From the NCBI GenBank assembly GCA_030512295.1, contig JAULSR010000001.1:7835001-7899000 (forward strand): DNA of 64,000 nt. The letters run 5' to 3'. Position 1 is the stretch's first letter. Each line of letters begins with the position of its first letter. Made by a program: the position numbers and the translations under genes. The notes under the pieces were generated by a model. The model was not told the DNA's origin, did not search any database, and saw only the letters and a program-made list of their open reading frames with translations. The DNA is from Bombardia bombarda. Taxonomy: Eukaryota > Ascomycota > Sordariomycetes > Sordariales > Lasiosphaeriaceae. This document shows, one piece after another, positions 58,943-64,000 of this stretch.

Positions 58943-60710
58943 CTCGATGAAGAAGATGATGGTATGCAACAGGGGCTAAGCAGGAGGACGTGGAAGCATT
59001 CCGATCGGTCAGTCAAAGGTCAAGACAGCTTCCAATGGTGTTTGCAGGGGTGGATGGAGGGTTGACGTCGGACAAGGGCGGTCGGTCGGTCGGTGGCTTG
59101 GGTGTGAATGTTCCAGAAAAAGCGATGGTCGAGACACGAAGGGTACAAGAGACACGGTGGAAGACACGAGTGTGGAACAGCAGACAGAGAGATGGGAAAG
59201 GAAGCCTTTTGGTTCTTACAATGCGGTCATAGATGAATCTGCTGTTGATCGCCCGAATCCATCGCCGCCTCGTCAATTCCCAAGTCATTGTGGGATAAGG
59301 GCAGGGGATGATCGTGGATGAAATGGATTCTAGATAAGGGATGAATGGAGCAGCGTCCAGCGGGATAGACAAGCTCGACTGAATGTCGTTGTTGGAAGGA
59401 GCAGCCAAGACCGTGTTGGGCTTTGCGACTTTGGATCTATGACGAAAGGCGTCGCGCAGGAGGCTCTTTGCTCTGTCTGTGCCAGGGAATGGTCCCGATC
59501 GGCCGATGACGAAGAGTCGGGTCGTGCACAACCGCAACCGCCTGTGGGTGGTAGCCTGGTAGGGATCACTATGGGGCTATCCGTAATCTGACAGGTGATG
59601 ATCTAGCGTCGCGCGAGAGGGGTCCACAGGGACTCGGGTCTAGGTTCAGGGCTGTTTCGATTTGTTCGCTTCAGCTACAATAGCTGTTGGTAGACTTTGA
59701 TGATGAACGATGCGCAAATTGGAAATGGATGTTTGATGGAAGTTTGGGCGATGGTGATAGATAAACGAGTTGACACTCTTGTCCTGCACCGCCCTCTTCC
59801 TGACCCGGTCTTGACCCGTCTTGCACGTATCGGATTCCAATTCCATCACCCCTCCTCCCACCCTGACACACTACCTTCCGCTTCCATCTGCCCTGCACTA
59901 ACATTTTAGCCGCAGATCCGAAGAAATCCACCATCACCCTTCACCAGTTTCATCTTTTTGCTAACAGCGCGCTAGAAGTCCAACTGAGGAGAGAACCGGA
60001 CTCCATCAACCCTTCGCACTCCTCTCGATCCGTACACAGCTTTGCATCCTTGCTTCTAATAAATCAACATTGTCTGCCATTCTTTGTTTAATGGCCGCCT
60101 TGTCCCGAGCTGTCCAGGCACAGCGGGCGACAAGTTTGGGAACAACCACAATTTTACCACGGCAGATCTGTTATGAGACGAGTCCCCCACAAAAATTTAA
60201 GGTGAAGAAAATGAACTTCACTAACAGCGGGACCATTGATGGTACTTACTCCAGCAGATTGCGGAAAGCGGAAGGTGCGAGCCATGTCATGGCAATAATG
60301 GGGTCGTTGCCAGACTTATTGCTCCATGCTGTAACTGTAACTGAAGCGTTTTCTCCAAGAATCATCAACCCTAACCCCAAGTCAAGAAAAAGCCCCTTTA
60401 TTGACAACCACTCTCTTCAAAGACGATCGTTGGTCTTTCTTACTTTGCTAGGCATACTCCACGTTGCACCCTGAGTGAAATTGATCCACGAGAAACCGAT
60501 TTATTTCCAAATACTACTTGGTCAAGTTTGACAAAGAGTGACTATATACCTACTAGTAATCAGGCTTTCCCATTTAAAGACAGTATCCAGGTGCAACCAA
60601 ACGTCTTTCCTCCAGCTAAACTATCCAGCGATGTTGCAAATATCCAATCTGTTTCGCAACTACTAGCAAAGCCAACCAAGTCTCGTCTTCTGGTTCCACG
60701 GGCCTGTTGT
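58943..60710. other. 1.8-kb intergenic region
   Basis: Leader and promoter of the Mpv17-type gene and the 3' flank of the oxidase gene. A minus-strand frame at 59013-59537 has an Arg/Ser/Pro-rich composition and no domain pattern; it probably is leader. A plus-strand frame at 60070-60474 starts at a non-ATG codon. Confidence 0.5.
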
Positions 60711-63467
60711 TCACACTCCCGAATCGTCTTGGAAGTGTTTGGGGTGGTTCCAATCCCACAAATTCATGGGATTGGCGTGCCAATCGCGCCATTTTCTGCA
60801 CGCCTCCTCTACCTTTGGCTTGTCACTCTCCATAATCGTCTTCATCCTCTCCTTGTTCTCGATGATCTGCATGGCAAGGCCGGAGGAGGCGTGGAAGGCG
60901 ATGTGACAGTGGATAATCCACGCTCTTTATTTTACTCGGTTAGAATATGGCAGGGCCGAGAGAAAGGGGGAATATAACATGCATGGAGTCGGATAAAGGA
61001 GAAGAAGAGGAAACATACCCAGGATTATCTGCCTTGAAGGCAATGATGACATAGCCAGTGGCCGGGAGAAGGACAACGTCGCGCCTGGGTGGATTATCAC
61101 ACTTGAGGAGTGGGTTATCGCACGTGAAGTTGCCAGGCCCAAAGAAGCGACTGTCTCCCAGATCGCTGGGGTTCTCGGCATCGTCGTACCAGTTGTCCGA
61201 ACTCTGCCTCAGCAGGGCAAAGTCGTGGCCGTGTAGATGCATGGGATGCGCAGCGGGGAAGAAGGTGCGCCCTCCCGTCGACGGGATCTTGTCCGGCGCG
61301 GTGATTACCAGCCAGATCCACTGGTCCTCAGTCGCATCGGGTAATGTGATCACATCGAGATGAGGCTGTTGGATCAACTCGTCGAGGCGATCCAGTGCCA
61401 AGAGCGTCGGGTCGGAAAAGTTGACGCGGAATGGTGCAATGTGCATGTCCCAACGAGTCTATAATTACCACAGTCAGTGCCCGTTTATGGAACTAGAGGT
61501 GAAAAGAAAGAGGCCCGGCAAGGTGAACGATAAAGGAGAGACTGACATATGGCTCGTCGTCCGGAATGTACGGTGTGCTCGTGTTAGGACCACCGGACTT
61601 GGTCATGCCAACGTCAAAGATATAGCGAGTGTTATTCGGCAGAGCTGAGTGTTCGACGTCGGGGTCTGGAGATCGCATCTCTCTGTTAGCACAGTTGCCT
61701 GTGAAAAGGGAAAATGTACATGATGTGGCCGATTATTGGTAGTCCTTACTGATGTTGACTGGATTCCCAACCGTCCATGGCCTCCACGGCTTGAGCTTGT
61801 CGTAAGGCTCATCGGCACAGTTGATGTCGTACAATGGTGGCTCTGAAAGAGGATCGGGACGATGGAGGCTTGCGTTCGCTAATAGAGACTGGTTATAGCG
61901 AATAATACCCATTTGCTCGTCAGGGCCGAATGCAAACTTGGAACACTTGCGGGCCGGGACAGCTCGCATCCAGTAGTTGCCATATCGCTCCGCCTCGTAT
62001 GGATTATCCAAGCCGCGGATGAGGATATGATACCGCTGACCTAAACGGTTTTATTAGTACCGATCGTGGAGCTGGGTGCGGGAATTGAGCGGGTTGAGGT
62101 ACTTACCAATGCCAATTTTGAGATGATCCGTGGTATATGGTACAATTGGCACGAAATCCATTTCGATAACCTCCAGAATATGGTCATCAACCGAGAAGAC
62201 AAATGTAGTATCAACGGCGGTGTTGACCAAGATCAGCATGTGAGACTGTGACTGGTTCAACCAAAGCGTGTACTTTTCCACCTTGGGACCCCAACCAAAC
62301 TGGCCAGTGCCGTTGATCAGGATGTTGGTCATCTGCGGCGCCTCTCCGGAATCAAGCATAATAGGCCAATCTTCAAAGACGCTTCGGTGATTCCAGTCTG
62401 TCAGCAGCAGGGGCCGGAACGCGGCATCGGACGAGAAGTTGGCAGTGGAGGGGCCGTATATAGTCATGGGGCCGAGCATTCCGTCACCGTACTGCAGCGA
62501 ATAATGGCTATGATACCAGGCGGAACCGTACTGGAGAGCCCTGAACGTGTAGGTAAAGGTATCGCCAGGAGCTATGGGGCACTCTGTGATACCGTTCACA
62601 CCGTCGTGGTGGAAGCTTTCAAACTGTCGAATCCCATGCCAATGTACCTTAAACCAGCCCATTAGCCATCATGAACACTCGGCAAGTGAAACGAGAGTAA
62701 GAGATGGACCTACCGAAGTGCCATTGTATCGGAGGTTATTCTTAACAGTGATATCTATAATTGTTAGCCATACTTCCGTCGTGCGTATGTATATAATTCG
62801 GTATGGGTAGGTACTTACTGAGTGTGTCACCCCAGCATGCCTCTATGTCATACGTTAGCACTTCATGTTGCATTAACTAGTATGTATATGAACTCACCAA
62901 TCCATGGGCCGGGATAGGTCCGATTGAAGACCTTCCCGTGTTCCATTGTCGTGCCATCAGGCGAGATTGGCTGTTCAGAAACCTCGAGGTAGAACTGTTC
63001 ATTAATTGTTAGCTATGACAGTCGAGGTAATGTTTGGTATGGTGCAAGGTGTTCTTCACATTTCGAACTTTGCCCTTCGGAACAAGATCTGGGTCTTCAT
63101 AGTCGGTGTTGATATCGATAGTTCTCGTATCGCTTTTAAGCCAGCACCCTCTGTTCTCTGGGCTGAAGCATGGCTCAAACTCTGGCATAGCTGGATAGTG
63201 GCAGTTGAGTCCACCACCTGCTCCATCTTGAGGGTTCTTGGGCGTGCCGACAATAGGGCCATCTGTGGACATGTAGGAGTACTCGACTCCACCCGTGCGA
63301 AGAGGCACTACATCGTCATTGCTGTAATGGACCTCAAAAGGGACATCCTTAGAGGCAGGAATGCTATCAGTGAGTGGGATCTGGGAGACTTCACCTTCAC
63401 CGGGAGAGGAGAAGGTTAGGACGTTGAAGACCTGCACAATGCTGGTCCACACCGCTTCGAACTTCAT
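60711..63467 (-). CDS. Laccase-like multicopper oxidase
   Basis: Nine exons: 63467-63060, 62994-62898, 62842-62819, 62754-62714, 62647-62107, 62040-61750, 61680-61547, 61458-61019 and 60924-60711, giving 729 residues. All four copper motifs are intact: HWHG at 192-195, HSH at 236-238 in WYHSHYSLQYGDG, HPMHLHGHDF at 583-592 and HCHIAFH at 664-670, followed by the leucine type of T1 axial position. Exon 3 is only 24 nt. The acceptor of intron 6 is a weak GAG, so two residues near DPDVEHS are uncertain. About 130 N-terminal residues precede the first cupredoxin domain; the protein is longer than the 550-620 of common ascomycete laccases. The N-terminus (MKFEAVWTSIVQVFNVLTF) is a weak signal or anchor. 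It would oxidise phenols or metal ions with oxygen. Confidence 0.92.
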
Positions 63468-64000
63468 GGTGGAGGATGGGTGTCTAACAGCACATCGAAC
63501 CAACCGATGCAGAAACAAATGAGAAATTTTCAGAAGTCGACCAGTGGGCTGCAAGTGATCTTTAAGCTACATAGATGGAATGTCCAACTGGGGTCGTTTT
63601 GCCGCGAACATAGATGAACATCTTCCTGACGGGGCCACGGATTGCATACAAAGCATGCCTGCCGCCATGTAGTCAGGGGTTGATCATTATTCATTCTGTG
63701 GACAGCTGAGTTGAGTCGGATGAGGGGCCTATGACGCAGGTTTTCCCATAAGAGGCCATTGACAACTGTTAATAGGACTGGGATCTTGTGACCAGGTACT
63801 CCTGGGTTCTTGTAGCTGCCGGTAGTACATTTCTATGCCATGGCAGTTGCTACCATGAACAAAAGCTACTCATTGACATCACATATCGTTGTACTCTATA
63901 CGGACTCCGTATTCAGAACGTGATTCAGAGACAACTAACATTTAAAGACCCACTCCCACACGGTTAAGACGGGGGGGGGGGGGGGAAGGCCGTTTGGTGC
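63468..64000. other. Upstream region of oxidase gene, with 15-nt G tract
   Basis: Promoter side of the multicopper oxidase. A run of 15 G lies at 63971-63985, close to the window edge. No other gene is seen. Confidence 0.55.
63971..63985. repeat. Poly-G tract, 15 nt
   Basis: Third long G run in the window. The exact length may be unreliable. Confidence 0.9.

Noticed and set aside
1..64000. CRISPR array, rRNA or bacterial-type operon
   Set aside because: No regularly spaced repeats or rRNA-like sequence; genes are intron-containing and monocistronic.

Overview
The window is nuclear DNA of a filamentous ascomycete, most likely a Sordariomycete; this is inferred from gene content and structure, not from a search. 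Genes carry short introns (mostly 55-100 nt) with GTRNGT-type donors, CTRAC-type branch points and YAG acceptors. The proteins are typical of Pezizomycotina: a DUF3176 membrane protein, Zn2Cys6 regulators, a DHA2-type MFS transporter, a laccase-like multicopper oxidase, a GH16 glucanase and an IML2 protein. I built the gene models by joining open frames at splice signals. Wherever exons are listed, the summed coding length is a multiple of three and both frames agree at each junction (the gene cut by the left edge was checked by frame only).

Layout. 1-2473 (-): 5' part of a large unrecognised gene running off the left edge. 3865-6370 (+): amino-acid permease. 6561-9009: a decaying block with a Zn2Cys6 regulator pseudogene (-) and an NmrA-like reductase pseudogene (+). 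9168-10917 (-): secreted glycoprotein made of three related repeats. 11771-13813 (+): 14-TM MFS exporter. 14210-15105 (+): RING/IBR protein, followed by an orphan Rcat-like exon. 15632-17485 (-): DUF3176 membrane protein. 18284-19382 (-): BTB protein. 22526-23476 (+): GH16 enzyme. 24354-26692 (+): Cys-rich putative regulator. 28413-28781 (+): small secreted protein with eight cysteines. 31395-35062 (+): a 1136-residue fusion of a pepsin-like ectodomain, a membrane segment and a cytoplasmic zinc-finger region. 35967-36781 (+): low-complexity protein. 37499-38766 (-): full RBR E3 ligase. 39692-40201 (+): small basic protein. 41371-44484 (-): alpha/beta hydrolase with a long disordered N-terminus. 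47341-48381 (+): fatty-acid-hydroxylase-type membrane protein. 49019-51421 (-): IML2. 53562-53965 (+): SEM1. 54604-56027 (-): PGK. 58017-58942 (-): Mpv17/PMP22 protein. 60711-63467 (-): multicopper oxidase.

The right third (from about 41 kb) is mostly conserved core genes. The left half is accessory: transport, secretion, regulators and pseudogenes. I saw no transposon with recognisable ends or transposase, no rRNA or tRNA, and no CRISPR. The permease, MFS transporter and broken regulator/reductase lie within 10 kb and could be remains of a metabolic cluster, but no core biosynthetic enzyme is present.

The most unusual object is the 31395-35062 gene. Its protease-like ectodomain has lost the first catalytic aspartate and the glycine of the second motif, and it is joined through one membrane span to a nuclear-type zinc-finger module. 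The architecture is what a membrane-tethered sensor/transcription factor would look like.
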